Part shown: positions 1 to 8,221 of the stretch, in pieces | Numbering within the stretch: position 1 is the first letter of the stretch | How the letters are laid out: each line of letters opens with the position of its first letter | NCBI RefSeq assembly: GCF_017352115.1 | Contig: NZ_CP071448.1 | Location: forward strand, 3,309,001 to 3,373,000 | Source of the DNA: Flavobacterium endoglycinae | GTDB lineage: Bacteria > Bacteroidota > Bacteroidia > Flavobacteriales > Flavobacteriaceae | Direction of reading: 5' to 3' | Length of the DNA stretch: 64,000 nt | The notes under the pieces: model-generated | Databases searched by the model: none | The model's input: the letters and a program-made list of their open reading frames with translations, nothing else | What the model was told of the DNA's origin: nothing | Program-made: the position numbers and the translations under genes

Positions 1-1
1 A

Positions 2-682
2 AGTCCAGTTTCGTTTATGATGTCCGAAGATCATGAATACACAGAAGCAGATGATGAAACAGTAGTAACAGGATCTAAAGCATCTGGAACTTCAGATGAA
101 GTTTTAACCGGAATGCTTCGTGAACTTCGTAAAAAAGTAGCCAAAAAGCTGGGAGTACCTCCGTTTGTAGTTTTCCAAGATCCTTCTCTTGAAGACATGG
201 CGCTAAAATATCCTATTACTTTACAGGAATTATACAACATTCATGGTGTTGGTGAAGGAAAAGCTAAAAAATATGGAAGCGAATTTGTTGCCTTAATCAG
301 CCGTTATGTTGAAGACAACGATATTATTCGTCCAGACGATTTAGTTGTAAAATCTACCGGAGTAAATTCTGCCAATAAATTATACATCATTCAAAACATT
401 GATAGAAAGCTGCCTTTAAGTGATATTGCTTCTGCAAAAGGACTAACAATGGATGCATTAATTAAGGAGATGGAACAAATCGTATATTCTGGAACCAAGT
501 TGAACATCAAATATTGGTTGGATGATATTTTAGATGATGACCAGCAGGAAGAAATTCACGATTACTTCATGGAATCAGAATCAGATAAAATCGAAGATGC
601 CTTAAAAGAATTCGATGGTGATTATGATATTGACGAATTGCGTTTAATGCGTATTAAGTTTATCAGTGAAGTTGCTAATTAA
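2..682 (+). CDS. recQ: RecQ-type ATP-dependent DNA helicase, C-terminal part (truncated by window edge)
   Basis: The frame is open to the left edge, so only about the last 226 residues are present. RecQ unwinds DNA 3'-5' in recombination and repair. The visible part holds the HRDC domain (window residues about 35-105), with the pattern LRELRKKVAKKLGVPP, then a helix-hairpin-like HGVGEGKAKKYG. An acidic C-terminal tail follows that is typical of long Bacteroidota RecQ proteins. The helicase and zinc-binding domains would lie outside the window. A 16-bp perfect inverted repeat follows the stop. The identification rests on the HRDC segment alone, but that segment is characteristic. Confidence 0.85.
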   Translation, partial: SPVSFMMSEDHEYTEADDETVVTGSKASGTSDEVLTGMLRELRKKVAKKLGVPPFVVFQDPSLEDMALKYPITLQELYNIHGVGEGKAKKYGSEFVALISRYVEDNDIIRPDDLVVKSTGVNSANKLYIIQNIDRKLPLSDIASAKGLTMDALIKEMEQIVYSGTKLNIKYWLDDILDDDQQEEIHDYFMESESDKIEDALKEFDGDYDIDELRLMRIKFISEVAN

Positions 683-717
683 AGTTAAATCCCAAAATCA
701 AAAAAAGTTTAAAATAT

Positions 718-766
718 AAATTCCAAATTCCAATTGCTTCATCATTTGGAATTTGGAATTTTTTTA
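718..766. terminator. Inverted repeat, probable bidirectional terminator
   Basis: A perfect 16-bp inverted repeat (arms 718-733 and 746-761, 12-nt loop) is followed by a T-run. It lies between recQ (+) and the convergent small gene ending at 812, so it can serve both strands. The AATTCCAAATTCC wording also resembles dispersed intergenic repeats of Flavobacterium, so it may have been recruited from one. Confidence 0.6.
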
Positions 767-811
767 TTGAGTTTTCCAAAGGTTGGATTTGGAGTTTAAA
801 ATATTGGAATT

Positions 812-1051
812 TTATTCAGTATATAATTCCCCGCGATGCGGTTTCAAAGCATCTCTTACCTGAATCATATTTTCATCAGTTACAACCATAAAAGCTGTGG
901 CGTGCATATCGTTTACAACTTTAAATCCAGTAATGTTTAAAGGGAGTTTTTCGATTGCGATATATTCTTTTAAATGAATTTCGTGATGTTCGGCTGTTTT
1001 TGCAGAAGCCGGTCCGCGGAAATCCCAAATTAGTTTTATTTTTCTAGACAT
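812..1051 (-). CDS. Small conserved hypothetical protein (79 aa)
   Basis: I do not recognise a named family. I chose the ATG at 1051 (protein begins MSRKIKLIWDFRGP) rather than the longest frame up to 1255. The extra upstream part runs through a 20-bp palindrome, repeated TAAGGTTCT blocks and a REP-like element, which are clearly non-coding. The protein has no signal peptide or membrane segment. It contains His-rich stretches (AEHHEIHLKEY, NDMHATAFMVV) and ends near ALKPHRGELYTE. It is convergent with recQ and shares its terminator. It is probably a real small cytosolic protein of unknown role. Confidence 0.6.
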   Translation of the reverse strand: MSRKIKLIWDFRGPASAKTAEHHEIHLKEYIAIEKLPLNITGFKVVNDMHATAFMVVTDENMIQVRDALKPHRGELYTE

Positions 1052-1352
1052 TATTTTATAAGGTGCAAAGGTTTTTAGATGCAAAGGTACAAAGTCTTTT
1101 TTTAAGGCTCTAAGGTTCTGAGATGCTAAGGTTCTAAGTTTTTCTGTAGAGACGCACTGCAGTGCGTCTAATGTTTTGAAAATGGATTTTTGTCTTTGTT
1201 CGATTGTCAGTTCGGGCGGAGTCGAGAACCTTTGTTGCATTTCGACTCCGCTCAATGTGACAAAAAAATGTAGTTGTATATTCTCATTTCAAAATAGTAC
1301 TTTTGCAACTTCTTTTCATAGAAAGAAAAGCTAATAGAATAAATACGATACA
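1052..1352. repeat. Intergenic region packed with short repeats
   Basis: This 300-bp gap contains three kinds of repeat. Degenerate tandem blocks around TAAGGTTCTGAG lie at about 1103-1140. A perfect 20-bp palindrome of AGACGCACTG and its complement lies at 1150-1169. A REP-like inverted pair lies at 1206-1261, with a GGCGGAGTCGAG arm and a TCGACTCCGCTCAATGTGAC arm. The last belongs to the same family as the repeats near 22.3-22.9 kb. The promoter of the next gene follows at 1298. Confidence 0.7.
1298..1306 (+). promoter_or_regulatory. Promoter -7 element TACTTTTGC for the FAD-dependent dehydrogenase
   Basis: It matches the Bacteroidota -7 consensus TAnnTTTG followed by C, about 47 nt before the ATG at 1353. 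The short leader contains a small hairpin (CTTTTC / GAAAAG). Confidence 0.6.
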
Positions 1353-2912
1353 ATGCCAAGAGAACTTTTACTTCAGGTAACTCCAGAAATTGCAGCAAAC
1401 GATGTGTTGCTAAAAGACTATTTGTCGAAACAAATAAAAGTTTCTCCAAACGAAATTCAGCATGTTTCTATTTTAAAACGATCAATTGACGCGCGACAGA
1501 AAGCGATTAAAATCAATTTGAAAGTTGTTATTTATTTGAAAGGCGAACCTTTTCAGGAAACCAAATTGGAACTTCCTAATTATAAAGATGTTTCTTCTGC
1601 ACGGGAAGTTATTGTAGTTGGTGCAGGTCCGGCTGGACTTTTTGCTGCTTTGCAGTTAATCGAATTGGGTTTAAAACCAATTGTACTTGAACGCGGAAAA
1701 GATGTTCGAGGACGCCGACGCGATCTTAAAGCCATCAACCGTGAACATATTGTAAACGAAGATTCAAATTATTGTTTTGGCGAAGGCGGAGCAGGAACTT
1801 ATTCTGATGGGAAATTATATACACGTTCTAAAAAACGTGGAGACGTAACGCGAATTTTAGAACTTCTAGTAGCTTTTGGAGCTTCAGAAGATATTTTGGT
1901 GGAAGCGCATCCGCACATTGGAACGAATAAACTGCCAAAGATAATTGAAGATATCCGAAATAAAATTAGAGAATTCGGCGGTCAGGTTTTATTCGAAACT
2001 CGAGTAGAGGATATTCTAGTGAAGAATAATGAAGTTGAAGGAATCGTAACGCAGAACGGAGATAAAATTCATGCCAATAAACTCATCTTGGCAACAGGAC
2101 ATTCGGCGCGTGATATCTTTGAATTATTAGATAAAAAGAAAATTTTAATCGAAGCAAAACCCTTTGCTTTGGGAGTTCGTGCAGAACATTCTCAGGAATT
2201 AATAGACAGCATTCAATACAGTTGTGATTTTCGTGGCGAACATTTACCGCCAGCGCCATACTCAATTGTAAAACAAGTAAACGGCCGCGGAATGTATTCG
2301 TTCTGTATGTGTCCGGGTGGTGTAATTGCGCCATGTGCTACAAGTCCGGGAGAAGTAGTTACAAACGGCTGGTCGCCTTCTAAACGTGATCAGTCAACCG
2401 CAAATTCAGGAATTGTGGTCGAATTGAAACTGGAAGATTTCAAACCTTTTGCAAAATTCGGAGCTTTGGCGGGAATGGAATTTCAAAAAAGCATTGAACA
2501 AAAAGCTTGGCATCTGGCTGGTGAAACTCAAAAAGTTCCAGCTCAAAGAATGATCGATTTTACCAAAAGTAAGGTTTCGTCAGATATTCCAAAAACATCA
2601 TATGTGCCGGGAACAACTTCAGTAGAATTAGGACAGGTTTTTCCAGGATTTCTAACACAGATTATGCGTCAGGGATTTCAGGAATTCGGAAAATCAATGC
2701 GAGGTTATTTGACCAATGAAGCCATTTTGCACGCACCAGAAAGCCGAACTTCATCGCCTGTTAGAATTCCAAGAGATCCAATGACTTTAGAGCATTTACA
2801 AATCAAAGGATTGTATCCTTGCGGAGAAGGTGCGGGTTATGCCGGAGGAATCATTTCTGCAGCAATTGATGGAGAAAAATGCGCATTAATGATTGCAGAA
2901 TCTTTGAAATAA
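1353..2912 (+). CDS. FAD-dependent dehydrogenase, COG2509-like (519 aa)
   Basis: Predicted cytosolic flavoprotein of the uncharacterised COG2509 group, whose substrate is unknown. A ferredoxin-like N-terminal region (residues 1-80) precedes the dinucleotide-binding fold, where VVGAGPAG is visible near residues 88-95. ERGKDVRGRRRD and the family-typical GEGGAGTYSDGKLYTR follow. A C-terminal GLYPCGEGAGYAGGI closes the FAD site. The length is normal for the family. It has its own promoter at 1298 and stands alone. The fold is certain; any specific function would be a guess. Confidence 0.85.
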   Translation: MPRELLLQVTPEIAANDVLLKDYLSKQIKVSPNEIQHVSILKRSIDARQKAIKINLKVVIYLKGEPFQETKLELPNYKDVSSAREVIVVGAGPAGLFAALQLIELGLKPIVLERGKDVRGRRRDLKAINREHIVNEDSNYCFGEGGAGTYSDGKLYTRSKKRGDVTRILELLVAFGASEDILVEAHPHIGTNKLPKIIEDIRNKIREFGGQVLFETRVEDILVKNNEVEGIVTQNGDKIHANKLILATGHSARDIFELLDKKKILIEAKPFALGVRAEHSQELIDSIQYSCDFRGEHLPPAPYSIVKQVNGRGMYSFCMCPGGVIAPCATSPGEVVTNGWSPSKRDQSTANSGIVVELKLEDFKPFAKFGALAGMEFQKSIEQKAWHLAGETQKVPAQRMIDFTKSKVSSDIPKTSYVPGTTSVELGQVFPGFLTQIMRQGFQEFGKSMRGYLTNEAILHAPESRTSSPVRIPRDPMTLEHLQIKGLYPCGEGAGYAGGIISAAIDGEKCALMIAESLK

Positions 2913-2987
2913 TTTCTAAAAATGAGTTTTTCAGGAATTGAATATTTGTAATATATTTATTGCTTTATTTAATCAATTATATGCCTT

Positions 2988-4076
2988 ATGAAAAACTTCT
3001 TCTCAAATTTATTTAACAGAAAAAACGACCCAAAATCGATAATTTCATTTGATGTTATCGATCCTATATATTCGTATTTATATAATCAGCAGGGAAGTCT
3101 TGAGTTTAAAGTAAAAGGAATTCAAGATCATGTCTGGGTTAATTTATTTTATTTTCCCGGTTCATTCGATCATGATGAAGCAAAACAAGAAATCAAAAAA
3201 GCTGGTTTTTCTAATTCTTATGAAGTTTTAAACGAGCTTTACAAAAAAGCTAATATAGCAACTCTTACTCCTGAGCTGATCGCGGAAGGTTTAGAATACG
3301 ATTACATTCATATACAGTTTTATTCAGAGCCAACGAAAGAAGCGAAACAATACTTTAAACGTACTATGAATAATTTCGTGATTTTATTCTGTTGTTCTAA
3401 CAGTCTCGAAATAAACGATTTTAAAATATTGTATTCAAGCGCGCATTTCACAGATTATACGAAAGGAATATTAGATACAGAATTATTGGATTTTAATAAT
3501 CCGAAAAATGAAACTCAAGAAATAGCTGTTAAAGATTTTAAAATTGTACTGCAGGGAATCTGCCAGTATTTAAATATTGAAATTCCAGAAACAGTTGAAC
3601 TTCCATCGTCTGAAAATTTAGTCCAAATTGAAGAAGTTACAAAGGAGACTTTTAAAGAATTGATAACTCTAATTTCAAGAGGAAACATTGAAGAAGATAA
3701 ACTCAAAGAACAATCTGAAAACCTGTTTCAAAATTTCCTAAAACCAGATGAAGATTATTATGAAGTAATTGAAGCGCATTACGAATTTTTTGAACTAATT
3801 GATGCATGGAACAGCGACTGGAAATTCGATCCTGAAGATGCAGAATATTTTATTTCCAACTTAATTGGAGCAGATTGGAGTTTTGATTATCCTGAAGAAA
3901 CCTATAGCCACGATTTGTTTCCTTATATACAAACTGCTTTGCAAGATTTGAATCTAGAATTAATGAGTTATGATACAAAAGGAGATAATTATTTGTTTTT
4001 CTTAGCTCATAAAAAAGATGTGGGCAGGATTTTAGAATTATCTGAATTGACTAAAATTGAAGTCCAAAAGATGTAA
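2988..4076 (+). CDS. Hypothetical cytosolic protein (362 aa)
   Basis: No family is recognised with certainty. The protein is acidic, has no signal peptide or membrane segment, and looks like two domains. Residues 1-195 form a mixed alpha/beta region. Residues about 205-362 contain an acidic, aromatic segment (DEDYYEVIEAHYEFFELIDAWN, shortened here to its key residues E-x7-E-F-F-x6-W) that resembles small DUF6630-type domains. It stands alone between two unrelated genes and has ordinary local codon use. A stress or immunity-type role is possible but unsupported. Confidence 0.55.
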   Translation: MKNFFSNLFNRKNDPKSIISFDVIDPIYSYLYNQQGSLEFKVKGIQDHVWVNLFYFPGSFDHDEAKQEIKKAGFSNSYEVLNELYKKANIATLTPELIAEGLEYDYIHIQFYSEPTKEAKQYFKRTMNNFVILFCCSNSLEINDFKILYSSAHFTDYTKGILDTELLDFNNPKNETQEIAVKDFKIVLQGICQYLNIEIPETVELPSSENLVQIEEVTKETFKELITLISRGNIEEDKLKEQSENLFQNFLKPDEDYYEVIEAHYEFFELIDAWNSDWKFDPEDAEYFISNLIGADWSFDYPEETYSHDLFPYIQTALQDLNLELMSYDTKGDNYLFFLAHKKDVGRILELSELTKIEVQKM

Positions 4077-4081
4077 TATTT

Positions 4082-4176
4082 GCCACGAATTCACGAATTT
4101 ATTTAAAAACTTTGCGTGTAGATTTTAAATAAATTCGTGAATTGCTTCGCCTGTTCGCTATCGCTCGAGTTGTGGC
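4082..4176. repeat. Hairpin repeat with 21-bp perfect arms
   Basis: The arms at 4088-4108 and 4123-4143 are perfect reverse complements (AATTCACGAATTTATTTAAAA and partner). An outer GCCAC/GTGGC pair (4082-4086, 4172-4176) closes the element. It lies between convergent genes and could fold as a terminator. The composition and the GCCAC start look like a dispersed intergenic repeat. Confidence 0.65.
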
Positions 4177-4183
4177 GAAAAAA

Positions 4184-5143
4184 TTACGGAATCAATATAA
4201 TTTTTCCGGTGCTTTTTCGGCTTTCTAAGAAATCATGTGCCAATTTTCCTTCTGATAATTTAAAAGAAGTAGGTTCAGAAAGTTTGATTTTTCCATCAAT
4301 AATCCAATTGAATAATTGAGCTGCCCTTTTGATTCTTTCTTCTTTAGAATTTAAATAACTCCAAAGATCACCTCCGGTTAAAGTTTTAGAACCGTCCATA
4401 AGCATTCTTGGGTCTACAGGTTCAGGATCGCCGCCCGCCATTCCGAAGAAAACAACTTGTCCGCATTCTTTGGTAACTTCAAAGCTTTCTTGTAAAGTAC
4501 TTCCAATACTATCATAAACGACATCAACACCTTTTGGAATGATATTAAAAACCTGAGATTTCCAATCCTCGTTGTAAAGAAAAACGTGATCTGCTCCTTG
4601 TTCAAATCCAATTTGTGCTTTTTCAGAAGATGAGGTTAAACCAATAACAGTTGCGCCTAAAAGTTTGCTGATCTGAGTTAATATTTGTCCGACACCGCCT
4701 GCAACTGCATGTATTAAAACAGTTTCTCCTTTTGTCGTTTTATGACTGTCTGTTGCAAGATAATGAGCAGTTAAACCTTGAAGTAAAACAGAAGCTGCAA
4801 TCTCAAAAGAGATATTTTCAGAGAGCGGAATAACATGATTTATATTAACCGCAACCAATTCAGCATTTGCAAAAGGTGCATCGGCGAAAGCCACGCGATC
4901 TCCAACTTTATACTCGGGATGATTGTTGGCATCAACCACAATTCCAGCGCCTTCATAACCGGCAATGAATGGCGGATTTCCTTTTAAGTGATAATTTCCT
5001 TTACGTCGGTAAACATCGGCAAAATTTAATCCGATGGCTTTCATCTCGATTAAAATTTCATCGTTTTTTAATTCTGGATTAGGGATTTGTATATATTCTA
5101 AAACATCTGAATTACCAAATGTAGAAAATGTAAGTGCTTTCAT
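4184..5143 (-). CDS. Zinc-independent NADPH:quinone oxidoreductase-like MDR enzyme
   Basis: Medium-chain dehydrogenase/reductase of 319 aa. The N-terminal GroES-like domain shows GLNFADVYRRKG and the GYEGAG signature. The Rossmann half shows AVAGGVGQILTQISKLLGA, the NADPH-binding glycine motif, near residues 140-160. The Cys/Glu zinc ligands of alcohol dehydrogenases are absent, which places it in the quinone oxidoreductase branch. That branch reduces quinones or alpha,beta-unsaturated carbonyls with NADPH. It is monocistronic. The exact substrate is unknown. Confidence 0.85.
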   Translation of the reverse strand: MKALTFSTFGNSDVLEYIQIPNPELKNDEILIEMKAIGLNFADVYRRKGNYHLKGNPPFIAGYEGAGIVVDANNHPEYKVGDRVAFADAPFANAELVAVNINHVIPLSENISFEIAASVLLQGLTAHYLATDSHKTTKGETVLIHAVAGGVGQILTQISKLLGATVIGLTSSSEKAQIGFEQGADHVFLYNEDWKSQVFNIIPKGVDVVYDSIGSTLQESFEVTKECGQVVFFGMAGGDPEPVDPRMLMDGSKTLTGGDLWSYLNSKEERIKRAAQLFNWIIDGKIKLSEPTSFKLSEGKLAHDFLESRKSTGKIILIP

Positions 5144-5209
5144 TTTTTAAGTAATTTAACGATGTAAAGTTCGGCAAAAATAGCAGTTGTAATGTTCTAA
5201 CTTTATAGT

Positions 5210-5343
5210 TTTAACACATAGAAATATAGATTAAATGTGTGAATAAAGGTGTTTCATTTGCATGAATTCACATTGCTATAGGTGGGAGCTAGCTTCTTCT
5301 TGTCTTTTTACAGAAAGAAGAAAATCTACATTTCTATGTTAAA
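5210..5343. repeat. Dispersed 134-bp element with terminal inverted repeats, copy 1
   Basis: The ends are inverted copies of about 21 bp (5210-5232 begins TTTTAACACATAGAAATATAG; 5323-5343 is the near-exact complement). A related copy in the opposite orientation lies at about 45233-45376. Both share the end and an internal AAAGG(T/C)GTTTCA block. There is no coding potential. It resembles a MITE-like or REP-like element. Confidence 0.6.
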
Positions 5344-5357
5344 GTAATTTTTTGAAA

Positions 5358-6761
5358 CTATATTTTAGGAAATTTCATCTCATTAAAAGTGCTTTTTTGT
5401 TTCGCCAAAGCTTCGATTTCCTGCCATTTTCTTGGAGATTCTGCCGAAAGGTTTTCGTACGAATCTTTTAGCATTAAAATGTCGTCTTCGATACGGACTC
5501 CAATATTCCACCATTTTTTATCACAGTTGCTGTTCGCAGGAATGTAGATTCCAGGTTCAACGGTAAGAATCATGTTTTCTTTTAAACTGCCCATGTAATT
5601 TCCCTTGTCATGAACGTCTAAACCAAGAAAATGAGAACAACCATGAGGGTAATATTTTCTAGCATCTTCAGGATTCGTAATAATACCTAATTTTATTAAT
5701 CCTTTTGCGATTACTTCTTTTGCTTTTGCATTTAAATCCTGAATAGGTGTTCCTTCTTTGCAGATTTTAAATACTTCTTCCTGCGCGTCATAAACGATTT
5801 GATAAATGGCTTTTTGTTCTTCTGTGAATTTTCCGTTTGCCGGAATAGTACGAGTAACATCGGCAGAATAACCGTGGTATTCAGAACCTACATCCATCAA
5901 TAATAATTGATTGTCGATTTTGGTGGCATTGTTGTCTCCATAATGCAGAATACAGCCATTTGCTCCCGCACCAACAATTGGCGGATAACCTTCGCCTTCG
6001 GCACCATAATGTCTGTGTACATAAGCATGAATCCCGTCGGCTTCGTTTTCACTCATGTCAGGACCAACAGCTTTCATTACTTCATTGTGTGCAATACAGG
6101 AAAGTTTAACCGTTTTACGCATTAAAACTAATTCTTCTGGAGTTTTGATTTCACGAAGTGTATTCGTGATTTTTCTAAATAACTCTACAGATTCTTCCTT
6201 TTCGGTTGTAATTTCTGCTTTGGATTTAAATGATTTTAGCAAGGCGTATAAATTGTCGGGATTATTGCTTGCTGTAACATTCGTTGATATTTCATCATAA
6301 ATGACTTTGTCGAATTTTTTAAAATCGATTGCAAAGGCGTTAAAATCTTGCCCGTTATACACGGTTGTAAAACCTAATTTTGATTTTGCTCCTTCAATTC
6401 CTAAACGTCTTCCTGTCCACATTTCGCGATTAGCATTTCTTTCACGAACAAAAAGTACTTCGGTATATTTTTCAGTTCCTTGCGGCTCTTTAAAAAGCAG
6501 CAAAATGGCATCTGGCTCTTTATATCCAGTTAAATAATACATATCTGGATTCTGGTGGTAATTGTAATTGATATCTTTTGAAAAAACTCTTTCTGGATAC
6601 GAAAATACCACTGCAACAGAATTAGCAGGCATTAAATTTCTGAAAGCTTCACGGCGTCCTTTATGGAATTCTTTCGAAAGATAATCTGTTGGAAGATTTT
6701 CCTGCGAATGTATTTGGAAAGAAAGAAATAGAGAAGCAAACAGCAAAAGAAATGGTTTCAT
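5358..6761 (-). CDS. pepP: Secreted Xaa-Pro aminopeptidase (aminopeptidase P, M24B)
   Basis: Cleaves the N-terminal residue from peptides with proline in second position. The 467-aa protein starts with a signal peptide (MKPFLLLFASLFLSFQIHSQ), so it is periplasmic or outside the cell, unlike E. coli PepP. Residues 30-180 are the AMP_N domain. The metallopeptidase domain shows the dinuclear-metal ligands in order: LLMDVGSEY (Asp about 290), SADVTRT (Asp about 301), HGCSHFLGLDVHD (His about 374), VEPGIYI (Glu about 405) and RIEDD. All appear intact. It is monocistronic. Confidence 0.93.
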   Translation of the reverse strand: MKPFLLLFASLFLSFQIHSQENLPTDYLSKEFHKGRREAFRNLMPANSVAVVFSYPERVFSKDINYNYHQNPDMYYLTGYKEPDAILLLFKEPQGTEKYTEVLFVRERNANREMWTGRRLGIEGAKSKLGFTTVYNGQDFNAFAIDFKKFDKVIYDEISTNVTASNNPDNLYALLKSFKSKAEITTEKEESVELFRKITNTLREIKTPEELVLMRKTVKLSCIAHNEVMKAVGPDMSENEADGIHAYVHRHYGAEGEGYPPIVGAGANGCILHYGDNNATKIDNQLLLMDVGSEYHGYSADVTRTIPANGKFTEEQKAIYQIVYDAQEEVFKICKEGTPIQDLNAKAKEVIAKGLIKLGIITNPEDARKYYPHGCSHFLGLDVHDKGNYMGSLKENMILTVEPGIYIPANSNCDKKWWNIGVRIEDDILMLKDSYENLSAESPRKWQEIEALAKQKSTFNEMKFPKI

Positions 6762-7119
6762 TTTTGATTTTTTATTTGATGATTATTGGCATTTTTTAGA
6801 TTAGAGCCAAAGTACAAAAAATAACAATCCAAAAATCTGATAATGGTTTTCGATAATTTCAATAAAAATATTAATCTAATGAGATTGCAGTATTAATTTT
6901 ATCTGTAGTGATTTTATGATAATATAAAATATTGAATTACAGTTTTTTGTTGTTAAATTTTGTATTTTAGATAGCGTAATTGTGTCTATTGATGTTGTGA
7001 ATTGTAAAATTTAAATGCCATCAATTCTTCGAAAAGGCACGAATATTGAGAACGGAATTCATTATACAATGAATAATCTTTAAAAAACAAATACTATTAA
7101 TCTTTAAAAATCCACATTT
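6762..7119. other. Divergent intergenic region, AT-rich
   Basis: This 358-bp gap separates pepP (-) from the META-domain gene (+). I see no gene or RNA in it. A 13-bp direct repeat TAATCTTTAAAAA occurs at 7074-7086 and 7098-7110, just before the META gene. No convincing TAnnTTTG element could be fixed for either gene. Confidence 0.5.
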
Positions 7120-7551
7120 ATGAAAAAATATACCATTGCCGCTTTTTCAGCTTTAGTTTTATTAATTACTTCATGCTCGGCATCAAAAGACAAAAGCACT
7201 GCAAATATTTATGGTACAACTTGGGAACTGGAATATATTTCTGGGCCAAGAATTGCCTTTGAAGGATTGTATCCAAATAAAAAACCGCAGATTACTTTTG
7301 ACGAAAAACAGAAAAATGTTTTTGGGAATAATGGATGTAATGGTTACAGTGCTCCTTATACATTAAACGGCAATTCGCTGACTTTTGGCGAGCCGGGACC
7401 AACCACAATGATGTTTTGTGAAGGTGGGGGAGAACAGCAGTTTTTACAGCAGATGAAAAAAATTACAAGTTATTCTGTTGATAACGATGGAAAGCTGATT
7501 TTGAATGAAGGCGATGTAGCAATGATGCGATTTAAGAAAGTGGCTAAATAA
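7120..7551 (+). CDS. META-domain lipoprotein (HslJ-like)
   Basis: A 143-aa lipoprotein with a lipobox (LLITSC, Cys19), so it should be lipid-anchored in the envelope. The rest is one META domain (residues about 30-140), recognisable from TTWELEYISG, NNGCNGYSAPY and a C-terminal LILNEGDVAMMRFKK. Relatives such as E. coli HslJ are linked to heat response and novobiocin resistance, but the molecular activity is unknown. It is monocistronic and ends in a bidirectional terminator shared with msrA. Confidence 0.85.
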   Translation: MKKYTIAAFSALVLLITSCSASKDKSTANIYGTTWELEYISGPRIAFEGLYPNKKPQITFDEKQKNVFGNNGCNGYSAPYTLNGNSLTFGEPGPTTMMFCEGGGEQQFLQQMKKITSYSVDNDGKLILNEGDVAMMRFKKVAK

Positions 7552-7569
7552 TTCTAGTTTCAACGAGTA

Positions 7570-7608
7570 AAAAAGAGGGAAATGGTTTTGAATCATTTCC
7601 CTCTTTTT
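7570..7608. terminator. Bidirectional terminator between META gene and msrA
   Basis: Perfect 15-bp stem (AAAAAGAGGGAAATG and complement) with a 9-nt loop. An A-run on one side and a T-run on the other let it serve both converging genes. Confidence 0.9.
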
Positions 7609-7609
7609 G

Positions 7610-8215
7610 TTATTTCTTTTTCAGTTTGTCTTTAAAAACTTTTTCAAATTTCTCTAATTTAGGCTGAATCACCATTTTGCAATACGGCTGGCTTTTGTTG
7701 TTGGCATAATAATTTTGATGGTAATCTTCGGCTTTATAAAATACTTTAAAAGGCTCGACTTTTGTCACAATTGGACTGCTGTACACTTTTGCTTTGTTTA
7801 ATTCCGCAATGATATCTTCTGCTGCTTTTTTCTGTTCAGCATTTTTGTAGAAAATTACAGAACGGTATTGAGTTCCCACATCGGCGCCTTGACGATTTAA
7901 AGTAGTAGGATCGTGAACGGTAAAAAAGACTTTGAAGATTTCGTTGATATTGGTTACGTTTTTATCATATGTAATTTGAACCACTTCGGCATGACCAGTT
8001 GTTCCTGTGCATACTTCTTCATAACTTGGGTCTACAGTTTTTCCTCCCGAAAATCCTGAAACAACAGATTTTACTCCATCCAGATTTTCATAAACCGCTT
8101 CCACGCACCAATAGCAGCCTCCGCCAAGTGTAATAGTTTCGAGATTTGGTTTTTTATTTTGCGAAAATCCGCTTAAAGACAAAGTAAGAAGACAGATTAA
8201 AAGTATATTTTTCAT
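7610..8215 (-). CDS. msrA: Exported peptide-methionine (S)-S-oxide reductase
   Basis: Reduces the S-epimer of methionine sulfoxide in oxidised proteins. A signal peptide (MKNILLICLLTLSLSGFSQ) makes it periplasmic. The catalytic motif GGGCYWCVEAVYENLDGV contains nucleophilic Cys34, with an unusual second Cys at 37. GYxGG appears as SGFSGGKTVDPSYEEVCTG. Family elements VQITYD, FFTVHDPT and GTQYRS are all present. It is downstream partner of msrB with a 6-nt gap, so the two are surely cotranscribed. Electron donors for this periplasmic pair are not encoded nearby. Confidence 0.95.
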   Translation of the reverse strand: MKNILLICLLTLSLSGFSQNKKPNLETITLGGGCYWCVEAVYENLDGVKSVVSGFSGGKTVDPSYEEVCTGTTGHAEVVQITYDKNVTNINEIFKVFFTVHDPTTLNRQGADVGTQYRSVIFYKNAEQKKAAEDIIAELNKAKVYSSPIVTKVEPFKVFYKAEDYHQNYYANNKSQPYCKMVIQPKLEKFEKVFKDKLKKK

Positions 8216-8221
8216 AATAGA

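Noticed and set aside
1052..1255. Long N-terminal extension of the small gene ending at 812
   Set aside because: It runs through a perfect palindrome and REP-like repeats and gives no plausible domain; the ATG at 1051 gives a compact protein.
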